From Sphingobacterium alimentarium (GTDB taxonomy: Bacteria > Bacteroidota > Bacteroidia > Sphingobacteriales > Sphingobacteriaceae): a stretch of 33,644 nucleotides of DNA. The notes below the pieces were generated by a model. It saw nothing but the letters and a program-made list of their open reading frames with translations. It did no database searches and was not told where the DNA came from. How positions within the stretch are numbered: position 1 is the stretch's first letter; each line of letters opens with the position of its first letter. The position numbers and the translations under genes are program-made. Location: the NCBI RefSeq assembly GCF_004342685.1, contig NZ_SMBZ01000043.1:1-33644 (forward strand), given 5' to 3'. Shown here one piece after another: positions 1 to 8,414 of this stretch.

Positions 1-91
1 CGTTATTCTAACAAACCGCCTTGGTACGGATCCGTATGCCGGGTGGTGTGAGAGGACAGATAGGGAAATAATCCCTATCTTCCTACTCGAT
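1..91 (+). mobile_element. Group II intron, 3' end (domains V and VI), truncated by the window edge
   Basis: This is the last part of a bacterial group II intron. Domain V is visible at about 15-47: ACCGCC (15-20) pairs with GGTGGT (42-47), and TACG (25-28) with CGTA (33-36), with the usual internal loop between the two helices. It is followed by GTGAGAGG. Domain VI is a hairpin in which AGATAGGG (58-65) pairs with CCCTATCT (73-80). The lower stem GAG-AGGA (50-56) pairs with TCCT-CTC (81-88) and leaves A85 bulged, seven bases from the 3' end CTACTCGAT at 91. That is the expected lariat branch point. The reverse transcriptase gene and domain I lie outside the window. The exon resumes at 92, 11 nt beyond the end of pdxJ, which is transcribed in the opposite direction. 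Confidence 0.88.
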
Positions 92-102
92 TATCGTTAT
101 TA

Positions 103-822
103 TTATGCTTTCAGCGCAGCTAAATAGCGTTTAATAGTTTCTTCTAGTCCCAAATACAATGCGTCTGAAATTAAGGCATGTCCAATACTAACCTCCATAA
201 GGTCTGGAATATGCTGATTAAAATAAGCTAGGTTATTTAAATCTAAATCATGGCCTGCGTTCAACCCAAGCCCTACTTCACGTGCTTTGACAGCAGCTTT
301 GAAATAAGGTTCGATTGCTTGGTTTTTGTCAAAACCAAACTCTGCTGCATAACCTTCAGTATATAACTCGATTCGGTCTGTACCCGTTTCGGCAGCGGCT
401 TCGACCATATCTTCTACTGGGTCGACAAATATGGAAACGCGAATGCCTTCGTCTTTGAAGACTTTCACCATTTCTTGTAGATATGTTTTGTTTTTAATGG
501 TGTCCCAGCCATGATTGGACGTCAATTGACCCAGCGCATCAGGTACAAGTGTGACTTGTGCAGGCTTATTGGCAAGTACCAATTCCACAAATTTCTGCTC
601 TTGGCAATTTCCTTCGATATTAAATTCTGTTTTGATTTCCGCCTTGAGGTCAAAGACATCTTTATAGCGGATATGACGTTCGTCAGGACGAGGGTGAACA
701 GTTATTCCCTCAGCGCCAAAGCGTTCGCATGCTAAAGCGGCAGCCACCAGATTAGGAACATTACCTCCACGTGAATTACGTAAAGTAGCGATTTTGTTAA
801 TATTTACAGAAAGTCTAGTCAT
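103..822 (-). CDS. pdxJ: Pyridoxine 5'-phosphate synthase
   Basis: PdxJ condenses 1-deoxy-D-xylulose 5-phosphate with 3-amino-2-oxopropyl phosphate to make pyridoxine 5'-phosphate, the last ring-forming step of the DXP-dependent vitamin B6 pathway in the cytoplasm. The 239-residue protein has the usual family length and is collinear with it from the N terminus. It opens with [18 protein letters not shown] and carries [13 protein letters not shown] (about 40-52), which holds the catalytic His and Arg residues. Later come the IRVSIFVDP strand and [10 protein letters not shown] (about 186-195). It is read towards the intron at the left edge, and no terminator is visible before the intron joins, so the native terminator may have been displaced. 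A -7 promoter box lies 30 nt upstream. It is divergent from cdaA. Confidence 0.96.
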   Translation of the reverse strand: MTRLSVNINKIATLRNSRGGNVPNLVAAALACERFGAEGITVHPRPDERHIRYKDVFDLKAEIKTEFNIEGNCQEQKFVELVLANKPAQVTLVPDALGQLTSNHGWDTIKNKTYLQEMVKVFKDEGIRVSIFVDPVEDMVEAAAETGTDRIELYTEGYAAEFGFDKNQAIEPYFKAAVKAREVGLGLNAGHDLDLNNLAYFNQHIPDLMEVSIGHALISDALYLGLEETIKRYLAALKA

Positions 823-852
823 ATCTGCGATTTTTGTAAGATGTTATCTTTA

Positions 853-860
853 CAAATGTA
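853..860 (-). promoter_or_regulatory. Putative pdxJ promoter, -7 box
   Basis: On the minus strand this reads TACATTTG, a perfect match to the Bacteroidota -7 consensus TAnnTTTG. It lies 30 nt upstream of the pdxJ ATG. No clear TTG is seen at the -33 position. The assignment is by motif only. Confidence 0.5.
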
Positions 861-928
861 AAGAAAGTTTATCATTTGCCCGGTTGAAGGAATAATTACT
901 CCCATAATTTTTATAAATTGCATAGTAA

Positions 929-1723
929 ATGGACGGAATAAGCTTCAATATCTTAGATGGGTTTAGGTTGCTGGATATTATCGATATCCTTTTGGTGGCT
1001 GTAATCATTTATTATGTGTACAGTCTGATCAAAGGAACGATAGCGGTTAATATTCTCTTGGGTGTGGGTTTATTCTATGGGATTTATCTCGTGGTGAAGC
1101 AATTGGAGATGCGTCTTTTGACCGAAATATTCGGTGGCTTTATCTCTGTAGGATCTATCGCTCTTATAGTCGTATTCCAGCAAGAAATACGCCGATTTTT
1201 ATTGCATATCGGTAAGAATATCTCCCTTCGACGCAAGAAATTTTTTCTCAGCTTCATCGGAAACAAACGTACCGCAAACGAGGATCATTCCGAGCAGATT
1301 CGGATTATTGTAGATGCATGCAGGAGCATGTCCAAGGCGCGTACCGGCGCGTTACTTGTTTTTTCGAGACACTTTGATGAAGAATATTACCAATCCAGTG
1401 GAGAATATATTGACGCACCGCTTTCGAAGAGATTGCTGGAAAGTATTTTCTTCAAAAATAGTCCTTTGCACGATGGTGCTGTAGTTATCGTAGATTTTAG
1501 GGTGATGACAGCAAGCTGTGTATTGCCGCTATCCGACAGTGAGGATTTGCCTCCGCAATTTGGGTTGCGTCACCGTGCTGCTATCGGAGTGACAGAAGTT
1601 TCGGAGTCTGTAGCGGTCATAGTATCTGAAGAGACTGGTGAGATTTCCTTTGCCAAAGATGGAAATATTAATATGAACCTTAGCGCCGAAGAATTAGAAC
1701 AATTATTGAAGGATGAACTTTAA
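929..1723 (+). CDS. cdaA: Diadenylate cyclase, CdaA/DacA type
   Basis: This enzyme makes cyclic di-AMP from two ATP at the cytoplasmic face of the inner membrane. The 264-residue protein has hydrophobic N-terminal segments (about 15-35, 38-57 and 65-85) followed by a DisA_N cyclase domain. Both catalytic signatures are present: D182-G183-A184 in SPLHDGAVVIVD, and R214-H215-R216 in FGLRHRAAIGVTE. Length and layout match the membrane-bound CdaA family (TIGR00159). The CdaR/YbbR regulator that accompanies it in Firmicutes is not adjacent, and no other known partner lies beside it, so it appears to be a single-gene unit between the divergent pdxJ and the next operon. The start ATG is the first in frame and places the first membrane segment correctly. 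Confidence 0.94.
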   Translation: MDGISFNILDGFRLLDIIDILLVAVIIYYVYSLIKGTIAVNILLGVGLFYGIYLVVKQLEMRLLTEIFGGFISVGSIALIVVFQQEIRRFLLHIGKNISLRRKKFFLSFIGNKRTANEDHSEQIRIIVDACRSMSKARTGALLVFSRHFDEEYYQSSGEYIDAPLSKRLLESIFFKNSPLHDGAVVIVDFRVMTASCVLPLSDSEDLPPQFGLRHRAAIGVTEVSESVAVIVSEETGEISFAKDGNINMNLSAEELEQLLKDEL

Positions 1724-1851
1724 ATTTTGAATTATATTTTCCTAATTATCTTTTTATCCGAATAATGTTCGAGTAATTTTAATTTTCTGCGTACAAATAT
1801 CAAATTGTTTTTATTAAATTTACCTGTATATAAACACTAAAATTTGATGTC

Positions 1852-2760
1852 ATGCATTTTGAAGAAAATAATCCTTTAGACATTGTTTTAAACGATTTGT
1901 TCGAGCATTATCGTAAAAATGTCGCAGATGTTGATAAGATCACAAATGCTTTATTGGAAAAAGGAGTTGTAAATTCACAAGATGACATTGTGAATGATCA
2001 TATCGCTTTTCGTACGCTTGGTGTTCCAAATTTAGGAATAGCCTCTTTTGAGAAAATTTTCTTGACGTATGGCTATACGAAGCGTGATTATTTTTATTTT
2101 GAAGGTAAAAAACTCGATGCCTATTGGTTTGCACCTCCTTCCGAGGGTTATCCAAGAATCTTTGTTTCGGAATTGCGTGTTCATGAATTAAGTCCAGAGG
2201 CACAAGCTATTATCAATAAATATACTGCTCCAATCACCTCAGATCCTGTTGATGATATAGACCTCAGCAATGGCAAAGAAGCAGCTGCATTTCTACAAAA
2301 ACCGTTATGGGATTTGCCCACGTCTGAAGAATATCAGACCTTGCTTAAAGAGAGTGAGTACGCAGCTTGGGTGATCTACAATCGCTATTACCTGAATCAT
2401 TATACAATCAGTATTCATGAGTTGAAAGACGGCTACAATACTTTGGAGGAATTTAATGATTTCTTGTTAAGCATTGGTGTGAAGTTGAACAACTCCGGAG
2501 GAGTAATTAAAACAAGTGAAGACGGCCTATTGCGTCAAAGCAGTACGGTATCTGCCTTGTATAATGCCTCATTTGCCGAAGGCAAGGTTTTAGAAATAGC
2601 GGGCAGCTACGTCGAATTTGCCGAGCGCTCCGTATTACCGGCCTATAAGGATTTACCAAAAGAAGAGATTACTTCAAAACATCGCCGCGATGGGTTTGAA
2701 ACCAATAATGCTGACAAAATCTTTGAAAGTACATACACTACACAAATAAAGGGATCGTAA
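1852..2760 (+). CDS. DUF1338 protein, HglS-like 2-oxoadipate dioxygenase/decarboxylase
   Basis: The protein belongs to the DUF1338 family, whose characterised member HglS of Pseudomonas putida uses Fe(II) and O2 to convert 2-oxoadipate to D-2-hydroxyglutarate with loss of CO2. At 302 residues it is the short form; HglS is longer. Key residues are conserved by pattern. H50 and R54 in DHIAFRTLG match the HxxxR pair that binds metal and substrate. H183 in YLNHYTISIHEL matches the second metal His. E255 in SYVEFAERS matches the metal Glu. The stop is separated from the next start by one base, so the two genes are surely co-transcribed. That neighbour is a D-2-hydroxyglutarate dehydrogenase-like protein, which fits this product. 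Family assignment is firm; substrate is inferred from HglS and from context. Confidence 0.82.
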   Translation: MHFEENNPLDIVLNDLFEHYRKNVADVDKITNALLEKGVVNSQDDIVNDHIAFRTLGVPNLGIASFEKIFLTYGYTKRDYFYFEGKKLDAYWFAPPSEGYPRIFVSELRVHELSPEAQAIINKYTAPITSDPVDDIDLSNGKEAAAFLQKPLWDLPTSEEYQTLLKESEYAAWVIYNRYYLNHYTISIHELKDGYNTLEEFNDFLLSIGVKLNNSGGVIKTSEDGLLRQSSTVSALYNASFAEGKVLEIAGSYVEFAERSVLPAYKDLPKEEITSKHRRDGFETNNADKIFESTYTTQIKGS

Positions 2761-2761
2761 A

Positions 2762-5686
2762 GTGGAAGAGAAGTTGCAGGAATTAAAAGAATCGCTTTCG
2801 GGCGATCTTTTTTTCGATATGAAGATGCGTCTGTTGTATGCAACCGACGCATCTGCGTATCGTGAAATACCACTCGCCGTGGCTATTCCTAAGACCGAAG
2901 AAGATATTCGTCTGTTAATTGCCTTTGTCCAAGAAAATAATACCTCCTTAATTCCTCGGACAGCGGGGACTTCGCTGGCAGGGCAAGTCGTAGGAAGCGG
3001 CATTGTGGTCGATGTATCGAAGCATTTCACCCGAATACTGGAAGTAAATAAGGAAGAACAATGGGTGCGCGTGCAACCCGGTGTGATTCGCGATGAACTC
3101 AACCTATTTCTACGTCCTTATGAACTGTACTTTGGACCCGAGACGTCTACTGCCAATCGGGCTATGATCGGTGGGATGGTGGGCAATAATTCCTGTGGGT
3201 CCAATTCGTTGATTTACAAAAGTACGCGTGAGCATACACTTGAAATCGAAGGTTATTTGTCGGATGGAACTAAGGTGTCTTTCTCGGATTTGAGCTTTGA
3301 GGAATTTATCACTAAATGTGAAAATCCTGGCTTGGAAGGCGACTTGTACCGTCATATTCGCACCTTATTGGGTGACTATAATAATCAGGAGGAGATTCGA
3401 AAAGAATTTCCTAAAAAATCAGTCGAGCGACGGAATACAGGTTATGCGATAGATATACTTTTGGAGACGGACCCGTTTACGGCAGGAGGAGAGAAGTTCA
3501 ATTTCTCAAAACTTATCTGTGGTTCTGAAGGTACATTACTGTTTATTACCGCTATCAAGCTCCATGTAAATAAACTTTCCAATAGACCCTCGGGTTTGTT
3601 GTGCGCACATTTCGCGTCCTTAGATGATGCGCTGCGTGCTAATCTCATTGCCTTGCAGCACAAGCCTTTGGTGAGTGAGCTCATGGATGATTATATCTTA
3701 GCATGTACAGAGAATAATCTTGAGCAGCAGCAGAATCGTTTTTTTGTGCAGGGCAACCCCAAAGCCATTCTTATCATCGAATATGATGCTCAGTCAGAGG
3801 TAGAGTTGCAACAAAAAGTGGCTGCAGTAGAAGACGATATACGGGCAGCAGGATATGGCTATTATTTTCCACTGATTGTAGGCGCAGACAAAAAGAAAGT
3901 TTGGGATCTACGCAAGGCGGGATTAGGATTGCTTAGCAATACACCTACGGACGAAAAACCAGTAGCCGTAATCGAAGATACCGCTGTGGATGTGGCGGAT
4001 TTGCCAGCTTATATCGCTGAATTTAATGAAATTCTGAAGAAGTATAATCTGTACTCCGTACATTATGCTCACGCTGCCACGGGTGAACTCCATCTACGAC
4101 CTATTATTAATCTGAAGACCAAAGCCGGCAATCAGTTATTTTGGGATATAGCCTTCGAAATTGCTAAGCTTGTCAAAAAGTATAGGGGTTCGTTGAGTGG
4201 AGAACATGGAGACGGTCGTCTTCGCGGAGAATTCATTGCCTATATGATCGGTGAGCATAATTACCAACTCCTTAAGGAAGTCAAAGATACCTGGGATCCT
4301 AAAAGAATTTTCAATCCGGGAAAAATCGTCGATACGCCTTCCATGAATACTTTTCTGCGCTATGAATCAGGCGTAGAAACGCGAGAAATAAAGTCTACGT
4401 TCCGCTATAAGGGACAAAATATATTGCAGCATGTCGAGCAATGCAATGGCTCGGGCGATTGTCGCAAAACCGAATTGTCTCAAGGGACAATGTGTCCTTC
4501 CTATATGGCTACGCGCAATGAACACGATACGACGCGTGCCAGAGCCAATATTTTACGTGAATTTTTGACCAATTCCAGCAAAGAAAACCCATTTGATCAT
4601 CCCGAGATCAAGGAAGTAATGGATTTGTGTTTGAGTTGTAAAGGATGTAAGATCGAATGTCCATCCAGTGTGGACATGGCCAAGGTAAAAGCAGATTTTC
4701 TGCAAGCATATCATGATGCGAATGGCCTTCCAATACGCACGCGCATGATAGGTATGGTGGATCAGCTGACCGCATTGATGTCTTATATTCCTGGTATTTA
4801 TAATTTTACGACATCAAATCCGCTCACAAGTAATCTCGTAAAGAAAATGTTGGGATTTGATGAGCGCCGAACTATCCCACAAGTTGCCAGTCAGTCTTTG
4901 CGTAAATGGTTTGTCCAACGTGATAAACCGCTTTGGACAGACAGAAAACCGATCAAGGAGGTTTATTTCTTCTGTGATGAGTTTACGAATTATAATGATG
5001 TGGAGTTGGGAAAGAAGGCTATTTTATTGCTCGAATCTTTGGGATATGAAGTCTTGGTTGTCGACCATGCAGTGAGTGGAAGAGCCTTAATGTCCAAGGG
5101 CATGTTGCGCGAAGCGCGTAAACTAGCCAACAAAAATGTCAAAATATTTTCTTCTCGTTTATCAGAGGAGGTGGCATTGGTAGGAGTAGAACCCTCGGCC
5201 ATCTTATGCTTTAGGGATGAATACGTTGACTTAGTCGATGAGGCGTTGGAAGGCGATGCTCGCCTAATGGCTCCCTATTCGATGGTCATCGAGGAGTTTC
5301 TATGGAAAGAAATACAATTGGGCAATATAGACCAAGAGATGTTTGTCGATAAGCCACAAAAAATATTATTGCATACGCATTGCCAACAGAAAGCGTGGAA
5401 ACTTCAACAGCCGGCAGCCTCTTTATTGGCATTCCCCAAGGGATATGAAGTGGATATAGTGCCTTCAGGATGTTGTGGAATGGCAGGATCCTTTGGTTAT
5501 GAGAAGGAGCATTATGCTATTTCGATGCAAATCGGCGAATTGGTATTGTTCCCTAAAGTCAGAAGCAAGGAAAAAGATACGCTTGTCGTGGCTACTGGCG
5601 GTAGTTGTCGCCATCAAATCAAAGATGGTACGCAGGAATCAGCAATCCACCCGGTGGAAGTATTGTATAATGCATTGAAAAAATAA
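2762..5686 (+). CDS. FAD-binding oxidase with Fe-S and CCG domains, YdiJ/D-2-hydroxyglutarate dehydrogenase-like
   Basis: This 974-residue flavoprotein is built like E. coli YdiJ and P. putida PP_4493, which oxidise D-2-hydroxyglutarate to 2-oxoglutarate. An N-terminal FAD_binding_4 domain has PRTAGTSLAGQ (about 65-75) and NNSCGSNS. The FAD-oxidase C-terminal domain includes GEHGDGRLRGEF (from 480). Two ferredoxin-like cysteine groups follow: C561, C567 and C578, then C623, C626, C629 and C633 in CLSCKGCKIECP. The C-terminal cysteine-rich domain has HCQQKA and C904-C905-G906 in SGCCGMAGSFG. The start is GTG, one base after the DUF1338 stop, with GGGA upstream; the next in-frame ATG (2819) would cut into the FAD domain. 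Other D-2-hydroxyacids such as D-lactate or glycolate are possible, but the neighbour favours D-2-hydroxyglutarate. Confidence 0.85.
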   Translation: MEEKLQELKESLSGDLFFDMKMRLLYATDASAYREIPLAVAIPKTEEDIRLLIAFVQENNTSLIPRTAGTSLAGQVVGSGIVVDVSKHFTRILEVNKEEQWVRVQPGVIRDELNLFLRPYELYFGPETSTANRAMIGGMVGNNSCGSNSLIYKSTREHTLEIEGYLSDGTKVSFSDLSFEEFITKCENPGLEGDLYRHIRTLLGDYNNQEEIRKEFPKKSVERRNTGYAIDILLETDPFTAGGEKFNFSKLICGSEGTLLFITAIKLHVNKLSNRPSGLLCAHFASLDDALRANLIALQHKPLVSELMDDYILACTENNLEQQQNRFFVQGNPKAILIIEYDAQSEVELQQKVAAVEDDIRAAGYGYYFPLIVGADKKKVWDLRKAGLGLLSNTPTDEKPVAVIEDTAVDVADLPAYIAEFNEILKKYNLYSVHYAHAATGELHLRPIINLKTKAGNQLFWDIAFEIAKLVKKYRGSLSGEHGDGRLRGEFIAYMIGEHNYQLLKEVKDTWDPKRIFNPGKIVDTPSMNTFLRYESGVETREIKSTFRYKGQNILQHVEQCNGSGDCRKTELSQGTMCPSYMATRNEHDTTRARANILREFLTNSSKENPFDHPEIKEVMDLCLSCKGCKIECPSSVDMAKVKADFLQAYHDANGLPIRTRMIGMVDQLTALMSYIPGIYNFTTSNPLTSNLVKKMLGFDERRTIPQVASQSLRKWFVQRDKPLWTDRKPIKEVYFFCDEFTNYNDVELGKKAILLLESLGYEVLVVDHAVSGRALMSKGMLREARKLANKNVKIFSSRLSEEVALVGVEPSAILCFRDEYVDLVDEALEGDARLMAPYSMVIEEFLWKEIQLGNIDQEMFVDKPQKILLHTHCQQKAWKLQQPAASLLAFPKGYEVDIVPSGCCGMAGSFGYEKEHYAISMQIGELVLFPKVRSKEKDTLVVATGGSCRHQIKDGTQESAIHPVEVLYNALKK

Positions 5687-5713
5687 AGCCTACATTTGTA
5701 GGCTTTATTTTTT
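5678..5713. terminator. Bidirectional intrinsic terminator
   Basis: AAATAAAGCCTAC (5681-5693) pairs perfectly with GTAGGCTTTATTT (5698-5710) around an ATTT loop. An A run before and a T run after make it usable from both strands. It overlaps the stop codon of the 974-residue oxidase and serves the convergent DUF2911 gene. Confidence 0.88.
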
Positions 5714-5726
5714 CTGGTATGTCCAA

Positions 5727-6569
5727 TTATTTCACGGCATTTAATGCATCCGTGTTTAACTTAACGTATTCGGTATTATTTGATTTTGTAGCCATTTCAA
5801 TTCCTTCTTCAGCTGCTTTACGCGCTCCCGCTTTATCACCTGCTTTGGCAAGAATACGTGATTTCCAATATTTAATATGTGGCGCACCTGTATTTCCTTC
5901 ATCGGCCAATTTCGCCCATTCAGCAGCTTTTTTGATGTCTAGATTGTTGGTGAAATAATATTGTGCCGCTTGAAAATAAGGCTTGCGCTCGCCTTGCATC
6001 GCCTGATCAATGCTCGCCAAGATCTCTTTGGACTGATCTGTTTTGATCGTGAAACCTACTTTTGTTTTTTCCCAAGCTAAGGAAACATGCGTTGACTTTG
6101 GAGTGACATCCTCAAAAGAAATAGTAAATGTTTCTACCGGATTCGCTATTGACTGCGGCTTTACTTTGAAACGTAAAAAATCCTCTTCTTGCTTGTATTG
6201 GTAAGAACCCCATTGTTTAGGGTTTTTGCTCAATATTACCGTCCACTCATTCTGTGCAGGGATGGTGAAGATACCATACGTACCAGCGGGCACTGCATTA
6301 CCTTCAATGGATACTTCTTCTTCGAAGGTGATAGATGGAATATTGTTTGCTCCAGTACGCCACACTTCATTATAAGGCACAAGAGCACCAAATATCTTGC
6401 GTCCATTCATATTTGGACGTTGGTAGCTAAGCGAAATGTTCTTAATTCCTAGACCTTGCGTTATGGTCGAAGTGCTACTTGCGGGTGGTAATTTGACCTG
6501 AGCTTGGCTCATTTCTGTTCCTACAAGTAGTAAGGCTACCGTTGCTATTGATAAAAGTGTTTTTCTCAT
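5727..6569 (-). CDS. Secreted DUF2911 protein with C-terminal TPR-like region
   Basis: The 280-residue protein begins with a Sec signal peptide ending near SQAQ (about 24). Next is a DUF2911 domain (about 28-170), recognisable by SLSYQRPNMNGRKIFG, NEVWRTGANN and VPAGTYGIFTIP. DUF2911 is common in Bacteroidota and its biochemical role is unknown to me. The C-terminal 90 residues are helical with repeats resembling TPRs (AAQYYF, AAEWAKLADE, AGDKAGARKAAEEGIEMA). It starts 15 nt after the upstream secreted DUF4091 protein, so the two are likely one operon acting in the periplasm or at the surface. Its 3' end meets the oxidase gene at a shared terminator. No catalytic residues can be assigned. Confidence 0.85.
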   Translation of the reverse strand: MRKTLLSIATVALLLVGTEMSQAQVKLPPASSTSTITQGLGIKNISLSYQRPNMNGRKIFGALVPYNEVWRTGANNIPSITFEEEVSIEGNAVPAGTYGIFTIPAQNEWTVILSKNPKQWGSYQYKQEEDFLRFKVKPQSIANPVETFTISFEDVTPKSTHVSLAWEKTKVGFTIKTDQSKEILASIDQAMQGERKPYFQAAQYYFTNNLDIKKAAEWAKLADEGNTGAPHIKYWKSRILAKAGDKAGARKAAEEGIEMATKSNNTEYVKLNTDALNAVK

Positions 6570-6584
6570 GTTGTTGTTTAATTT

Positions 6585-8333
6585 TTACAGTGAATTTAAT
6601 AAATTTTTTAGGCTTTTGACCTGCATAGGTATTAAATCTCGATTAATATTCTTGTTACTGAATTTTTGTAATTCAGTTTCTAATTTATTTAGCTGCTCTG
6701 TCTTTCCTTCTTTGCTGAGCTGCGTCCGCAGCGCATTGATCTTTTCGACAGTCTGGATACCTTCACGAAGTTTTTCAAAACGAATACTTGTTTCATTTTC
6801 GGGATAAATAAGGTACGTATCTCCTCCGGGCCATGTCCCAAAGCGGCTGTCCATATTTGGATTTGCATTCCAACAATCAAAGGCCCATCGTAAATAACCA
6901 TCAAAACCACGTTGCAGGGTGTTGACCATCAGGTAGATCGGTTCATAATAGCCAGAACTTGTGAAAGTGTTCGGATAAATCTCATTACAGCAGGTATATG
7001 CGGTGGTTTTGTAGCCCTTGGCTTTGCGGGATGCTAAGATCTCTGGAGCCATCGTGTCGTAAAATGGAATAGCATAGTCAATAATGTCATCCGATAATTC
7101 AGGGTGGTAATATCCTGCTAAAGAAATCTGAAAGTTAGGATCTGCTTTTTTTATGATACGTGTGGCTTCTTGCATATCTTTCATTGGTCTTTCGTCCATG
7201 GCGATAGTTGTCTTGCCAAACCAACCTTTTTTCTTCAGGTGCGCAGCAAAATCTTTCAAGAATGGATACCAATGGTCTTCGTAGGCTTGCTCTCCGGGTT
7301 TGGCTTTTAATACTTCTCGCTTTTGCGTGGATTCATCAAAATAATAAAATGAAAGATTCCATGGAATCATGCTGTAACAGTTGATGTAATCGTGTACACC
7401 AATGCTGTGCATGTATTCTACCCATTTGTCAAATAGTGTATAATCGTACCTCCAAGTGCCGTCCTTTCTCTTCACCCAACGAATCATGGCGTCATATTTA
7501 TCATACGTTTGGCTATTCCAAGGGTCGTAAATCAATGTAGTGGTTATATTTTTTTGTCCTGCATCAGCTAAACGTTGCATATGCGGTCTGATTTTGTCCA
7601 AATGGGCTGTAGAAAAGGCTTCAAGCTCATAATACCGTGCCGAGGAATATGGATTTTGCCATAGATCTAAATGGAAATCCCAATCTTTTGGTTGCTGTAG
7701 CGTCTGATTTGTAATCTCAAGGGTATAAGGCAGGGATATTTTTTTTGTCTCTACAGTAGATTTGATAGTCACCAGAAGCTGTCCGCTGTATGTTCCGGGT
7801 TTGGTATCCTGCGGAATGGCTATACTTAACCACAAGGGTCTGACTTCGTGACTCTGAAAAGTAATAGTAGAAGTATTCGTAATTCTATCCGCCACCAGTG
7901 TCGAATCCAATATGACATTGATACCACAGCCTGACTTGAGCTGCGAAGGATCGTCACTGATTACGAAAGCTATGGGGGTGAATTGAATATGATTATTGGC
8001 TATGCTATGATTATTTGATTTTAAATCAGTTGCGGACAATGTTATCGTAGAATTGTTGAATTTGCTATATTGTGTCCAAAGTGCCAATTGCGTATTTATC
8101 GTTTCTCCTCTCCAGGCTGTCACATTCCACTGTTTGTGGATATCTTTGGCATCCGGTACATTATGTTTGGACAGACTGAAGTCGCTGTCAACAAAGTGAA
8201 AATTGATGTCTTGATTTAAATTCTGCCAAGCTGATTGATCTGCCTGTTGTTTCTTTGGGTCTACAGGTTCTTTGACTTGTGCAAAACTGTTTACACTCAA
8301 AAGGATCAGCATCAAAACACATAATTTTTTCAT
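6585..8333 (-). CDS. Secreted DUF4091 protein, GH123-like putative glycoside hydrolase
   Basis: The 582-residue protein has a signal peptide (MKKLCVLMLILLSVNSFAQ). A beta-rich N-terminal region (about 45-225) is followed by a TIM-barrel-like region and a C-terminal DUF4091 domain, including YLRWAFDCWNANP and FGTWPGGDTYLIYP. GH123 enzymes, which are exo-beta-N-acetylgalactosaminidases using substrate-assisted catalysis, have this architecture and an adjacent Asp-Glu pair. Here D380-E381 in TTIAMDERPM is a candidate for it. The fold relationship is fairly clear; the substrate is not shown by the sequence. It is the first gene of a two-gene unit with DUF2911. No SusC/SusD pair is next to it, so it is not in a classic polysaccharide utilisation locus here. 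Confidence 0.78.
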   Translation of the reverse strand: MKKLCVLMLILLSVNSFAQVKEPVDPKKQQADQSAWQNLNQDINFHFVDSDFSLSKHNVPDAKDIHKQWNVTAWRGETINTQLALWTQYSKFNNSTITLSATDLKSNNHSIANNHIQFTPIAFVISDDPSQLKSGCGINVILDSTLVADRITNTSTITFQSHEVRPLWLSIAIPQDTKPGTYSGQLLVTIKSTVETKKISLPYTLEITNQTLQQPKDWDFHLDLWQNPYSSARYYELEAFSTAHLDKIRPHMQRLADAGQKNITTTLIYDPWNSQTYDKYDAMIRWVKRKDGTWRYDYTLFDKWVEYMHSIGVHDYINCYSMIPWNLSFYYFDESTQKREVLKAKPGEQAYEDHWYPFLKDFAAHLKKKGWFGKTTIAMDERPMKDMQEATRIIKKADPNFQISLAGYYHPELSDDIIDYAIPFYDTMAPEILASRKAKGYKTTAYTCCNEIYPNTFTSSGYYEPIYLMVNTLQRGFDGYLRWAFDCWNANPNMDSRFGTWPGGDTYLIYPENETSIRFEKLREGIQTVEKINALRTQLSKEGKTEQLNKLETELQKFSNKNINRDLIPMQVKSLKNLLNSL

Positions 8334-8378
8334 AGTTTATAATTTGATACTGAAAATACAAAATATATCGCTTGTATA

Positions 8379-8412
8379 ATAATAAAGGCTTTCATTTGAA
8401 AGCCTTTATTAT
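8379..8412 (-). terminator. Intrinsic terminator after the SerB-like gene
   Basis: A perfect hairpin with arms 8379-8393 and 8398-8412 (core AAAGGCTTTC/GAAAGCCTTT) and an ATTT loop. It lies directly beyond the stop of the minus-strand SerB-like gene and ends in an AT-rich tract on that strand. Confidence 0.8.
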
Positions 8413-8414
8413 TA

